From the NCBI GenBank assembly GCA_002335605.1, contig BEDY01000008.1, positions 434,001 to 498,000 on the forward strand: a stretch of DNA of 64,000 nucleotides, read 5' to 3'. The notes beneath the pieces are model-generated. The model saw only the letters and a list, made by a program, of their open reading frames with translations, ran no database searches and was not told where the DNA came from. Source of the stretch: Prillingera fragicola. Its lineage: Eukaryota; Basidiomycota; Tremellomycetes; Trichosporonales; Trichosporonaceae. The position numbers and the translations under genes were made by a program. Of the stretch, positions 11,738 through 22,700 are shown piece after piece (position 1 is the stretch's first letter; every line of letters begins with the position of its first letter).

Positions 11738-13699
11738 CTACGGCCCCTCCATCCGCAATACAGGCAAGTCACGCACACGGTCTGCCACCGGAGCCGCCAC
11801 AGCCAGACCTTCCATGCGAGCCGCCATTAGTGACGCGTCGTCGGGTGACACGGCAGCATATCCCCCAGTGATTGAAAGCGGGCAGGACTGAACAGGAACA
11901 ACAGCACCCGAGTGAGGTTGAACATCCGGGGGACAAGAAGTGCATGGACTGGCTCATCAGCGAGTGCCGGCAGGCTTGACTCACTCGATGGACTGGCCAA
12001 AAGTCGCATATGCCGCCTGGGTGTTGGGTGTGGGTTGGGGCATCAAAGCAAAGCTCTCTCCAAAAGCTTCAAACAGGTCGTTTCCCTCTTCAGCCGCCGG
12101 TTGAGCCTCTGGGGCCGGCGGTACGCGTGTGCCCGCTGCCGCCTGGGGCGATGGCTGCGATGGCACCAGGAAAGAAAACTGCTGCAGTGGTGCCGGTCCA
12201 TGCTGGGGCTGCTGGAGTAAACGTCCCTGCTCCGAGTGGGGATACAGGCGCGGCCAGGATGCACTGTGTCCACCAAACGCGTCTACCTGGTCTGCAGGCT
12301 GCGGCGCTGGCGGCCAGGTTGGCGACGCGGTTGGCGCCACAACGGCTAGCGCGGGTGGCGCTGGGCGAGACTGATCGTGGCTCTGTGACATAGCCGGAAC
12401 AGTGGTCTCCCACTGCATTGGCTGTTCGCGCTCCGACACCACACTTCCTGCCTCTGTGCTCGACCAGCCGTTAGGTGACCCGCCCAGTGAACTACCCGCA
12501 GGCAGAGGTACATGCGCGACACCAGGCGGCGGCGGCGGCGTGAGCCCCATCCCACCAACGTCATACGACACGGGGCTTATTTGCACATACCCACAATCCA
12601 CGACCTGCCCCGTAGCTGCCGATGGAAAAGCGAAATCAGCACGCACAGGCCGGTGAAGCGGAAGAGGTGCGGGTGGGAGCTGGAATGTGGGCACACGGCT
12701 GCGCATGGGACTGAGTGGTCGGCCGCTCGACGAGGGGCGTGTAGACATGACTGGCCGTGTGGCGTCTTGAACAGGCACGGAACAGCGGCGGCGTGTTAGA
12801 TAATCGCCTGGGCCACCCTCTGAATGTCAGCTGTGTTGGGCCTAGTACTGACCTGCTGCGAGGCGGCGTTTGCGATGCGTTCCGCGTGTGCCGACTGCAA
12901 TGTTGACGCCTTCGGAGCGGCGGCGGGGCATGGTGGGCTGGCCATAGGGACCATTAGGCTGTCGGCTGGGTGCTGCAGCTGGGCCCTCGGAAGCCCGCCG
13001 CGTGTTGGTGGCATACTGGCAACGGGTCTGGCGTGCCACACACGCTTCGCACGGGGTTGTGCCCGTGCATGCGCCACCGCGGCGTCGGCTGTGGTGTCAG
13101 CACTGACTGTGAGCAGTTGCCAAAGCGAGCTTTTGGTTGAGGATCGCAGGATCGCAGTGCGCCCTTGTCTGCGTCAGCGTCACTTACCAAGCGAGACAAG
13201 GGTCTGGTCTGAGTGTGGGGTCAAACGGGGATGCGCCCTCGGGCTGGTAGAGGGAGGGCTCTGTGCTCCTTCGCGGACCGTTGGCCCATGCTACTGGAGG
13301 TGCGAGTGTTCCTAGAGGAGATGGCTGCCTCCGGAGGGTGGTGTAGCCTGCCGAGTCAAGTGGTGGGGTTGGCAGACCCACAAGACCAAGTCCTTGGGGT
13401 GGGGCCGTGGGGCGTGGCGGATGGGTCCATGGTGGCTGGAGCGGGTGTGGAGGGTACTTCGGACTCGGCTTTGGCGGGGACGGGACTGTAAAGGCAAACA
13501 TGCCCTCGTCGGGGGTAAGCACTTGAGGTCGTGGCGGCGGAGCCATGGCGTAGTTGGCTGGTGGTTGTGAACTTGACGCCGAGCTGGGGCGTTGGCCGAA
13601 GCTTGGGGCTGGGTCGTGCGTTGGAGGCAGAGGTAGTGGCCGGGGGTGCGGTAAAGCTGGAAAGGCGTAGCCTGGGACTGGAGGCGGAAGACCGTTCAT
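11738..13699 (-). CDS. Zn(2)Cys(6) binuclear-cluster transcription factor
   Basis: Exons: 13699-13188, 13088-12853, 12819-11985, 11948-11738; 597 aa. The cluster appears only when exon 1 (ending TG) is joined to exon 2 (starting C), which makes the second cysteine. The result is C168-x2-C171-x6-C178-x5-C184-x2-C187-x6-C194, the exact spacing of Gal4-type DNA-binding domains, with basic RRR between ligands 2 and 3. The rest is Pro/Gln/Ser-rich and apparently disordered. No fungal_trans (middle homology) domain was recognised. The cluster is internal, after a ~165-aa Pro-rich leader, not N-terminal as in most family members. Introns are 99, 33 and 36 nt, and all phases agree. Target genes cannot be inferred; the neighbouring POT transporter and phosphatase are candidates only by proximity. 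Confidence 0.85.
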
Positions 13700-14763
13700 T
13701 GTGAGGAGGGTTGGAAAATTGTGAGAGTGTGGGATGAGATGTGGGAGATGTAGATGTCGTGGGGATGGCTCGATGGCACACGAGTATGGCCGACGACGGT
13801 GTCGCGCCCTGCTCATGCGCGAATGCTTACGCTCGGTCGGGTTTTGGAGGTAATAAGAGGGCGCAGGAGCACCGCGTCGTCCTCAAGGATCTTGATATCG
13901 CGTTCAAGGAGAAGCAGTTGCAAGCAAGCTGGATGGGGCTGCCCGCGTGCCGGCAGATCCGTTGTCGTCCAAGGAGGGATGGGGCCAGAGGGCCCAAGCG
14001 GGGATACCGGGTCGACAGCAACAAGCTGCTATTGTCCACAAGTGTGTGCACAGAGCCGCGCTGATCTTTCAATTGCTTTCAGTAGGAGAGGGCGGCGTAG
14101 GCGGCTGCTTCCAGTGGCAACACCTAACAGCGTTCTAGAGGATGGCCAGTCCACGGAGCGAAGGGCAGTGACGAGGTGAGGATTGTGAAGAAGCTGCATA
14201 CACCCCAAGTATTTGTGAAGCAGAGCTTGTGCTCACTGGGAGGTTGGATCGGATCTGGTACAGGTGGTAAGAAACCACCTTCAAAGGACGGTCAGACCTC
14301 CAGGTGCCACAAACTCTAGGCAAAACCCACGTCGCGTCGCGTGCGTCCGAGCTTCACTTGACACTTCCTTCCTCACAATCGTTTTGCATTTGACGTTTCG
14401 ACATTCCAAGGCAAACAAGGCAGTGAAGACCTAGTGACACTTGGAATGTCTGGGTAGTGTCCCTACCAGAGATGGGCTGCATGTCAGAGGTAGGTGCACG
14501 CTGCTTCAGTCGGTTAACGCGGTTGTCACGGCACAGCAACAGCACAACTCTTGGACCTTAGGCACCCCGACCTTCTGGCGTACGCCTTCAACATACATAG
14601 CAACAAGACCAGCGGATCATGAAGGCACTCTTCTAGCATTCTACGCCAGTCAGTGCACGCTCTAATGAAGCTTTGGATTACAGGATGGTTGCTCACATTA
14701 TTCGATACGTAGACCTATCGACCGTATTATCTCGCCACCCAAAAGTCCAAATCAATCACGTTC
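13700..14763. other. Intergenic region, about 1.1 kb
   Basis: Upstream of the Zn2Cys6 gene and downstream of the acid phosphatase, both on the minus strand. No coding exon, tRNA or repeat was recognised. The segment at 14150-14760 is visibly less GC-rich than the flanking genes. Confidence 0.55.
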
Positions 14764-16358
14764 TCAGAGCACAATGGTAGTGTTGATAAGGGGCGCGTAG
14801 CACACCTGTTCATTAGCTCGCAAACTCTCCGAGGCAGCCACTGGACTCACCTGGTCCCAAACACTCGGCACAGCCTGCACATAACTCTGCGCGGCCACAA
14901 ACGCGTCCAAGTCACAAATACCCTTCGTAACACCGTTGACGCCGCACCCAGCATAGTCGAGCCTCTGCACGGCATCATTGATCAAGAGGCGGACATAGTG
15001 CTTGCCCTCGCCGTCGACGAGACGCTCAAAGACGTAGCGGCCGGCAAAGGGGACGTTCTTGGAGACGACAAACCTGGGTGTCAGAGCCGGTCCACCAGGT
15101 GTGCTCACCTGTGCTCTGGAATGGCATTGACGTCCGGGGTCGTCGGCAGGGGTGTCTCCCAGCTGAGCCCCAGGGCAGGCAAGAGATGGGCAATGTTGTT
15201 GTCATGCGAGAAATCCACATACACCGACTTGTCAAGCGGGAACGTGTCGTCACTCGTGTCGAGCCCCGAGTCGGTGCCCGAGCCGAGGACGACGGGGTTG
15301 CCAGTGAGACGCGCAATAATCTCGTTGGCGAGGCCAGCACCGAGGACGCGGCCGTAGGGGGTACCCCAGGCTTTGCCGTAAAACTTGGAGAGGTCGTACC
15401 AGTACTCGTTTTGCTTCCACTCGTCATCGGTAAAGGCCGAGCACCAGGGGGAGGCCACCCAGTCTTGGCCATTGAGCGAGTCGAAAGAGCACAGGCTCAT
15501 GAGCGCGGTGACCGTTTCGTCGGCTACAGTGAGGTTTGTGCCGAGCGCGTTGTTGAGCCTGGCGACAATGGGAGGGCCAAACATGTTGGCCCAGTTGGTT
15601 TCTGCTACCTCGGCAGGATCAGGTTTTTGCTGCTCGTAGACCTCGCAGCCCTCGATATCGAGCGTCATGTTGCCGGTCTGTACCACATGAGGCGGCGTGA
15701 GTGTGGCTGCAACGTCAAAAGCCTCGCCATTAAACCCCTGGAGGAAGAACGAAGCCGACTCGACGACACGCGCACTCTGGTCGGCGCGGACGAACGCGTC
15801 GCCCCCAAGCTGGGAGTACTGCTCGGCGTACCGCTTACCAGCGTACCAGACCTCGCGCCGGCCGAAATCAGTCAGCGCATCGGCTTGGACCTCGGGGAAG
15901 GTCCAGTTGGCGAGAAACGCCAGCGCTGGGTCGGTAATGGTCTTGGTCGGCTTGAGGTTGGCAATGTGCTGGCGAATCTTTTTGAGAGCGTTGGCAGTGG
16001 GGTTGCGCGCGCCGTGTCGCGAGATGATCTGAATTTGGTCCACTTTCCAGCCTTGGCGTCAGTGCGGCTTGGGCTCAAGGAGGCTTACCGTCGGGGACGT
16101 TTCTTGAGATTTCAGACTGCTGGCTGAGAAAGGGCGAGTAGGGTCCCATGTTGCCTAGGACTGACGCCGGGGTTTGGGCAAGCGCTGCGTCCGTGTCGGG
16201 GGACGAGACCGGCGCGGTAGAGGACCGGAAGCTGCATTGTCCAGGCTGGTGGTGTTGTCTTGCGTTAGAGGGGAGGGGGTGCAGACTTACAATGCTGGAG
16301 CGGAGAGCGCGGGGGCAGCAAGCAGTGGCAGCAGTGTTAGGAGCGTTGTGAGCTGCAT
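14764..16358 (-). CDS. Secreted histidine acid phosphatase (phytase/acid phosphatase family)
   Basis: Exons: 16358-16291, 16258-16089, 16051-15109, 15073-14764; 496 aa. The first ~20 residues (MQLTTLLTLLPLLAAPALSA) are a clear signal peptide. The catalytic RHGxRxP motif is SRHGARNP, with nucleophile H92; the proton donor is the HD pair H362-D363 in DFSHDNN. Both are diagnostic of branch-2 histidine acid phosphatases. There are several Asn-X-Thr/Ser sites (for example NWT, NMT, NLT, NTT) and paired Cys residues, as in secreted fungal enzymes. The length matches fungal phytases and the Aph1-type acid phosphatase. The role is release of inorganic phosphate from organic phosphate outside the cell or in the vacuole. 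A mitochondrial phosphate carrier gene lies 0.8 kb away, probably by coincidence. Phytase versus broad phosphatase cannot be decided from sequence. Confidence 0.93.
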
Positions 16359-17191
16359 TGCGTCGCGGTGTAAAGTTACAACACGAGAGTGTCTCCTTTA
16401 AGTCCAGAAAAACAGTAAAAATCAACATCCACAGAACACCGATGCATAAACAATAATACCCTGGCGGCAGAAACGTCGCAACTCTGACGCAGTCGCGTCC
16501 CAGCTCTGGTTTTGGCAAAGTGTCAATATCAGAGGTCAGAGCAAGGAACGTGTTAGCGGGCAACAACGTGCGTGCCACAGTGGTACTCTCCGCGCGATTG
16601 CTAACCGCGACAACGAGTGCTGGCATGCGAGACGTGACGTCGGCAGTGCCATGCGAGAGGCATGGCTCTGCGCAGACTTAGAATACGGAGATGGAACAGC
16701 AATCACAGTAACGCCTCAACACGTCGTCCACTCGTGGCCACTGGTCCACCTCCACCACCTCCACACCACACCTCCACGGCTCTCCACACTCTCGGAGGCC
16801 GCGGGCTTAAGCCGGCCGGCGGCCCGCCCGCCGATTGACGACCTGCCGTTTCCCCGCGTTTTCGCCGGCCGCGCCGGATCACTGGCCGGCGGCTTGTGAC
16901 GGCGGCCCTGGCTGGCGATAAAGCCGTTTCGAAATCAAGTGCCACAGCGCCTCAACCGACGATGCCACGACACGATATCGTCCGTTCTCTATCTCGACGC
17001 AATGTTCATCCATGCAGACACGGTAATGGCGAGCGTGCAGGCTATCGCTAGCACTGCATACAAAGCATGCACAGAACAAGTGAAGAAGTGAGTTCGGACC
17101 TTTATTGGCCGGACCTTTTTTTGGCTGGAGCGGAAGCAAAAATGTGGCACCAACATACATCCTCCTCCTCAAACCACCATCTTCTAATCAA
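16359..17191. other. Intergenic region
   Basis: About 0.8 kb: promoter of the acid phosphatase (minus strand) and 3' flank of the phosphate carrier. It contains GC-rich CCGGCC-type palindromic stretches near 16811-16890. No exon was recognised. Confidence 0.5.
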
Positions 17192-18298
17192 TTACTTGGG
17201 GACAGCAGCGATCTCGACGCCGCCGGTAGCGTTGAGAGCCTTCTTGATATCGCCGTAGATAAGGAATTGACCGGCAGTGAGCGTTCCAATCATGAACAGA
17301 CGCGCGGACATGCCGGTGAAGAGGCCCTTGACACCGAGCTGGCCGGCCATGGTGATGAGACGCGACGAGATCGACTGGCCGGGGAGACCCTTGGTCTTGT
17401 TGACCTTGGAGAGCAGAGTGTCGGCGGGCTGCGAGATGACGGCGGCGGCCATACCAGCGATAACACCGGCACCGCAGTTGAGGAGCGAAGTCTGGCCCGA
17501 GGTGAGCTCACCCTTGGTCTTGCCGGTGGCAGCGAGAATCTTCTCGACGGCAACCTCGTAGACGGCAAACTTGGCCATAGTGTAAGGAACCTGCTTGAAG
17601 AGAATGGGACCGAAACCAGCGTAGAAAGCACCAACACCCTCCTCACGGAGGATACGGAGGAAACCAGAAGTGAGACCAGTAGCGAACGAGGGCTGCGAGA
17701 CGAGACGGATACGGGTAGCCTCAAGGGGGCAGAGGACAATGTCGGCGAAGAACTCGGCAATACCCGAGGCACCAAGGTAGACGGCCTGACGGTTGGCAGT
17801 AGCAGTCTCAATGCCGAGCTGCTCAATGGCAGTCTTCTTCCAGAACTCGTAACCACCAAACTTGAAGGCACCCTGGAGGAAGTAACCGGCAACGGTGGGG
17901 CCGAGACCAGTGAGGAGAGCACCGGCACCCTCCTTGGCGATGATCTGACGGAAGGCAGTGATCATGCCCTACGATGCGTGTCAGTAACACTGGTTTTATC
18001 CAAGTCCAGCCAAAGCTGGGGACGACTTACGCGGTTGTAGACCTCGGGCTCAAGCTGGATACGGGTCTTGACGACATCGACGGGCGTGAGGGCACCGTGG
18101 GTGACGGCGCAGCCGAGGGCACCGGCGAGGGCGAAACTGGGCCAGTCAGCGTTTGTGCTTTGCGCGGCCTGCAATCGTCATTGCCAGTACTCACCGCGAG
18201 TAGAGGTCAATGCCGGTGGGGGCGGGCTTGACCTCGAGGGCGGCGGGGGCGAAGAACGAGCCCGAGGGGTTGAAGAGGGGGTTGGCGCGGTACGGCAT
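17192..18298 (-). CDS. MIR1: Mitochondrial phosphate carrier (SLC25A3/Mir1 type)
   Basis: Exons: 18298-18195, 18136-18031, 17968-17192; 328 aa. Three mitochondrial-carrier repeats carry the signature PX[DE]XX[KR] motifs: [17 protein letters not shown] and PADTLLSKV. The text around them ([34 protein letters not shown]) matches phosphate carriers rather than ADP/ATP or metabolite carriers. The protein imports phosphate with protons into the matrix to feed ATP synthase. The length fits Mir1 (311 aa) with a short Pro-rich N-terminal extension. Codon choice is strongly biased to C-ending codons, which suggests high expression and creates a 311-codon open frame on the opposite strand. Introns of 58 and 62 nt join in phase. 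Confidence 0.95.
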
Positions 18299-19327
18299 TT
18301 TGGGAGGAGGAGTGGTGGTGGTGAGAGAGGATGCAAGAATCCGGGATGGATGACAAGGGAGGGAGAGATGGGGGAACGGGGGCGGAGGGGAACGCATCTT
18401 TTTTATCGCCGTGTCATCGGCGGGTGTCGGCAAGTGTCGCTCTCACCCTGGGCGGTTCAGCCTGGCGGGCGGCGGCTGATGGCTCATGCTGCTCCGTCCC
18501 TGGCTGGCTGCACACAACCTCAGGGTTCAACCGCAACGGATGGCACCTCTAACTCCGAAAAAGGCCGGACGTGTGGCCAATTCACTTGTTCAACCCTCTC
18601 ACTTTGGGTGTGTTTGTGGCTGCACCAACTCAATGTCAATGCCATAGTAGTGGCACGGGCGTCTGGGGCGTATCCCGCTCTAGGTCTGTGCGACTGCCTT
18701 TCGCGTCATGTTGCAAGTGCAACCAACGCGCAGACGTTGGCGTTGCACTGTCTCTCACTCATCCACTACCTTTCACTACTGCTACCCTCGCAAAAGCAGC
18801 ACGCCTGACCTCGATGCCGCCGCTTACACCCCGCCCACCTCACGCTCGGCGGGTCGTCTAATCACCTTCCCTTCTCCATGGCCCGGTCGGCAGCGCTAAA
18901 GGGGTGTCACCTACCTTAAAGGGGTGTCACCGAGGACGCACCACTCTCGCCGCACCTCAATGCTCAGTCCCATGCCAGCAAGCAGCCAAGCCATTCACCA
19001 CACCAAGTTGCTCGCAATCCCCACTCTACCTTGCTTTCAAAAGATCAAACCACCGCAAGCCCAAAGGACCCACAGCCCACAGGTCGAGGACCAGTCCATC
19101 CCACCCCCAATGCCGACATCCCTCCTGCGGCGCGCATCACTGCCCCGCACCCATGGTGAGTTGCTCCGCTTCCATCCATGCCTGCTTTGTCTCTCTGTCG
19201 GCAACGACCGCAGCAGGAACTGACGAAAATGCGGCCCGAACATTGCCCCATATAGGAAATACGGGGTCAGGCACCAGGGTATTTGAGATCGGCGCAAACA
19301 CACAACCCGGAATGTGCAAAAAAACTT
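18299..19327. other. Intergenic region between phosphate carrier and tRNA
   Basis: About 1 kb with no supported exon. It is the promoter side of the phosphate carrier and contains the tandem GGGGTGTCACC repeat annotated separately. Downstream sequence up to the tRNA shows nothing recognisable. Confidence 0.5.
18897..18931. repeat. Two 15-bp direct repeats (TAAAGGGGTGTCACC), 20-bp period
   Basis: The 15-bp unit occurs at 18897-18911 and again at 18917-18931, separated by TACCT. Each copy holds AGGGG, the core of yeast stress-response elements. It lies about 600 bp upstream of the phosphate carrier start and 400 bp upstream of the tRNA. A regulatory role is inference. Confidence 0.6.
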
Positions 19328-19416
19328 GCCCGCTTGGCGTAGTTGGTTAACGCTTCGTGCTTATGTGGCTAACTGCTTTTTCACGACGGTCGGGGGTTCG
19401 ACTCCCCCAGTGGGTA
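19328..19416 (+). tRNA. tRNA-Ile (anticodon UAU) with a 15-nt intron
   Basis: A full cloverleaf folds by hand. The acceptor stem GCCCGCT (19328-19334) pairs with AGTGGGT, allowing two G-U pairs, and the discriminator is A19416. T8, A14, G18-G19 and the D stem are present. The anticodon stem is TCGTG/CACGA (19355-19359 and 19382-19386). The T arm is GGGGG-TTCGACT-CCCCC. The anticodon loop reads C-T-TAT-G-[intron]-T, so positions 34-36 are UAU, reading the AUA isoleucine codon. The intron, 19366-19380, sits between 37 and 38, the canonical place for nuclear tRNA introns. The mature length is 74 nt without CCA. A T5 terminator follows at once. Confidence 0.93.
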
Positions 19417-19761
19417 GCTTTTTAGGCTTCTCCTGGAAAATCTTGCTTCTTTGTGCATGAATCGGCGTGCAAATGACGCGCGAGAAGAAGAAAAATGGCG
19501 AGATGGAGATGTGCGGTGATCATGCAGATCATTGCGCCCAGGATCGGCAGGCCCAGGGCGCTGGAGAAGACGGCGAGCTCATGTCATATCTGCCTCTTAC
19601 TTCATCCTTTTTCAGCCCGTTAGACTCCCCAGAGGTTGGCACGGGTTTGGTGGTCGCTACTCATGTTTTTTTTTCTCGGTCCACACCCGGTGGACATATT
19701 TTGAAGCTTCGGCAGAGTCACAATACTCAATACATGACGGGTAACTACTCCATGCCGGGTA
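19417..19761. other. Short intergenic region between tRNA and TAF2 stop
   Basis: 345 bases holding the tRNA terminator and the probable TAF2 3' UTR, including a T9 run near 19665-19673. No gene was seen. Confidence 0.5.
19419..19423 (+). terminator. RNA polymerase III T5 terminator
   Basis: A run of five T begins three bases after the tRNA discriminator base, the usual Pol III termination signal. Confidence 0.8.
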
Positions 19762-22700
19762 CTAAACGTCCATCTTGCTCCGCTGTGCCTTCCACCACGC
19801 GCTAAAGTTGTTTGCAATGTCCATGATCGGTCCCTCGCCGTTGAACACGCGCGCATTCTCGAGCATGAGCTCCACAGCCTCGTCCACCTGCCTTGCCGTC
19901 GAGTAGGAGCCACGCTCGAGGCGGTTCTTGATCAGCCCCAAGTCGCGCGCGTCCTCTGGAGGAATAATCTCAAAGTACTGCGGGATACCCAAGGCCACTG
20001 GATCGACAGCCTCACGGAAGATGAAGGAGAGAGGCTCCTTGAAAGCCCTGTTGACGAGGGCCAGCATGGCCTTTTTCTCATCTGGCGCAAGGCGGTGCGA
20101 GACGGCCTTGGCCCATTCCTTCCAATACAGCGCCTCGTTGGCCGCCGCCATGTCCGTGATAGGACCAGGCGGGTTGAACGAGCGGCAGTTGAAAAAGATG
20201 AGTTCAATGTCGCGCGCCAGTTTGCCCATGGTCGTGTATCCCTTTTGATCAACCTTGCGCGTAATAGACTGATAGTCGGAGGGGTTGCGAATCTCCTCAT
20301 AGTACGTCGGGCAGCCGTCGCGGATCGGGTCCACTGGCCGCAAAAAATACATGGCGTTTGGGTCCTTGATCAAGACCTGGATCATGGCCTTGGCACGCTT
20401 CTGGCGGAACGGCATCGTGTTGGTTGTCGTTGGCGCAAGCTCGGCGGGAGGCTGTGGCCACGAAGGCTTGAACGGCAAGCCTGGCATGGCAGGTACTGAT
20501 CCCGACGACGAGGCTATCGCTGCGGGGGCAGGAGCAGGCGGTGCAGGCGAAAACTGCTTTTTGGGTGACGACTTGTCTCTCGGCTTGTAGGCCTCGATAG
20601 GCGGACGCGATCCAGACGAGTCGGTCGACCGGGGTTTCTCTGCCCGGGCGTTGCCGTCTGTAGACCGCGGCTTTCCGTCAAACGACTTGGGCTTACCGTC
20701 TGAAGACTTGTGCTTGGTCCCCTCGGTCGATCTTGGACGGTACGCATCAATCTTGGGCTTGGATGCCCCAGCCTCGGATCTGTGTGGCTCCACAGACTTG
20801 GACGACGAAGACGACTCTGACCTGGGCCGCGGCGAGTCGCGAGCGTCGCGCCCCGAGTCGGTAGACTTGGGCTTTGATGACTCGCCCGACACCTTGATCT
20901 TGACGCCAGCGTCGGCCGAAGATGTCGGTATCTTGATCTTGGGCCGTTCCGGTGCTCCAGAAGCCGACGACTTGGACTTTGGCTTCTTTGACAGTGGCCT
21001 GTTTGACCGCTCAGGCGACGACGAGTGCCGGGGGCTGGTCGCCGCTGGACGTTCGGCAGTCTTGGAACTAAGCTTGATCTTCTTCGTCGGTGGGGGAGAA
21101 CCGAGCAAGTCCTCAAAGGCTGCCTCGACGTGCGATTCACGGTCCATAGCATCAACTTCAGCGCCAAGCAAGTCATCCAACAGGTCGGCGGGCTTGGGGT
21201 CGCGCTTCTTTTTTGGTGCCTTGTCCTTGTCACTCCGCGACGACTTGTCCGGACGGGAAGTGTCCTTTTGCCTAGCCGACTTGTCTGGCGACAATGCACG
21301 CGCTGGGCTAGCCTCCGCGGACGAAAACGACCCGCCTCGTGAGGAGGGAATGGGCAGCGGGGCCATGGACGATGGCGACGGAACCTCGAGCGTAACCGAC
21401 TTTGAAGGCTTGAGCTTGATTTTCACCGGCGCAGCAGCACCAGTCGGCGGTACAGGCGGCGGTGGCATGAGATTTGACGACCCAGCCACAGGCGACTCGG
21501 CAGCACGCCACAAGTTGGTTACAGGTTTTGGTGGAGGAGCGGCTGCGTTCGCCATGGACGACTTGAGAGTGTTCTCAGTCTTGGTCCACAATGAGGTAAA
21601 GAACTTGTCAAACTGCTCCGCCGCCTTGCGAACAGGCGAACCGACGGGGTTGTACAAGTAGCAGTTGGAGATCAAAAGCCGAATGTCCTCCTCGAATGCT
21701 TGCCGTGAAGTGTACACCCCATTGTCAAACTTGGCCTTGGCCGTTTGCAGGTCCATTGGTCGCTTGACAATGGACAAGTAGTCGGGAGCTCCATCACGGA
21801 CGGGGTCGACAGGTGTCAAGAAGAATCTGCTGCGCGGATCCTTCATCACCTTTTGCAAGACCACGGTCACAGCCTTGTAGTCAGAGTCCGACATGCCCTT
21901 GGCCTGGGCCTTGGGCGCATTCTTCTTCTTCTTCTCCTTTTTGGGCGAGGCGCTCGGATTGTTAAGAACAATCTTGATAGGAGTCGCCGCTACGCTAGGA
22001 CTCTCGACCGCCGGTGTGCGAGCAGCCTCGACGTCCGGTCGAGGCTCGCTACCACCGAGGCTGATGCGAATCTTCTTGGGGCCAGCGGATATCGAGGCTG
22101 CAGGGGTCTCGACCACGGGAGTCGACATTGGCGTGGGCAGCTTTATAATGGCTCCAGGTTTGGGCTCGGGGACACCACTCGACATGACCTCGGCTGCCTT
22201 GATGAGGGCAAATAGAATCTCGTTGTCGCCGCCCGTGAATGCTTCCATGAGCGCGTCTTGGACACACCCAGTAAGCTCGGGCTTGGCCATGTATTCCTTG
22301 CGCAGAGCCTTGACAATCTTGGCGTTCTCACGCTCGCGGTCCTTTTCGCGCTGCTCGGCAGACTCGGGGTTGACCTCGGTCACGCCAGAGACGGGGGCCG
22401 CTACAGAGACCTCGCCGACTGCAAGTGTCATGAGAATCGACTCCGAGAAGACGCGGGCCACGTGACGACGAACGGTCAACGAGTAATCGTTGCGGATGAC
22501 GTCAAAGAGGTAATGCGAGAGCGTCTGGCTGCGACCGGGGGCCTTGGACAGCAGCAAGCAGTCGAATGCGGCCAAGCGCAACGGCTCGTAGTTGCCTTCG
22601 CGAGTATAGCTGAGGAATATGCTGGGGTCGGCTGCGCGCTGGCCGACGAGAATGGACTTGAGCACAGCAGTGAGACCAGCTTGCGTGACCACATTGTGGT

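Noticed and set aside
15078..16127. 349-codon plus-strand open frame
   Set aside because: Antisense to the histidine acid phosphatase, whose RHG and HD motifs are on the minus strand.
17105..18040. 311-codon open frame on the plus strand
   Set aside because: Exactly antisense to the mitochondrial phosphate carrier; its Glu/Thr/Gly/Leu-rich product is what strong C-ending codon bias produces on the opposite strand.
20651..21661. 336-codon plus-strand Asp/Gly/Ser-rich frame
   Set aside because: Antisense of the Lys/Ser-rich TAF2 linker and bromodomain 1.
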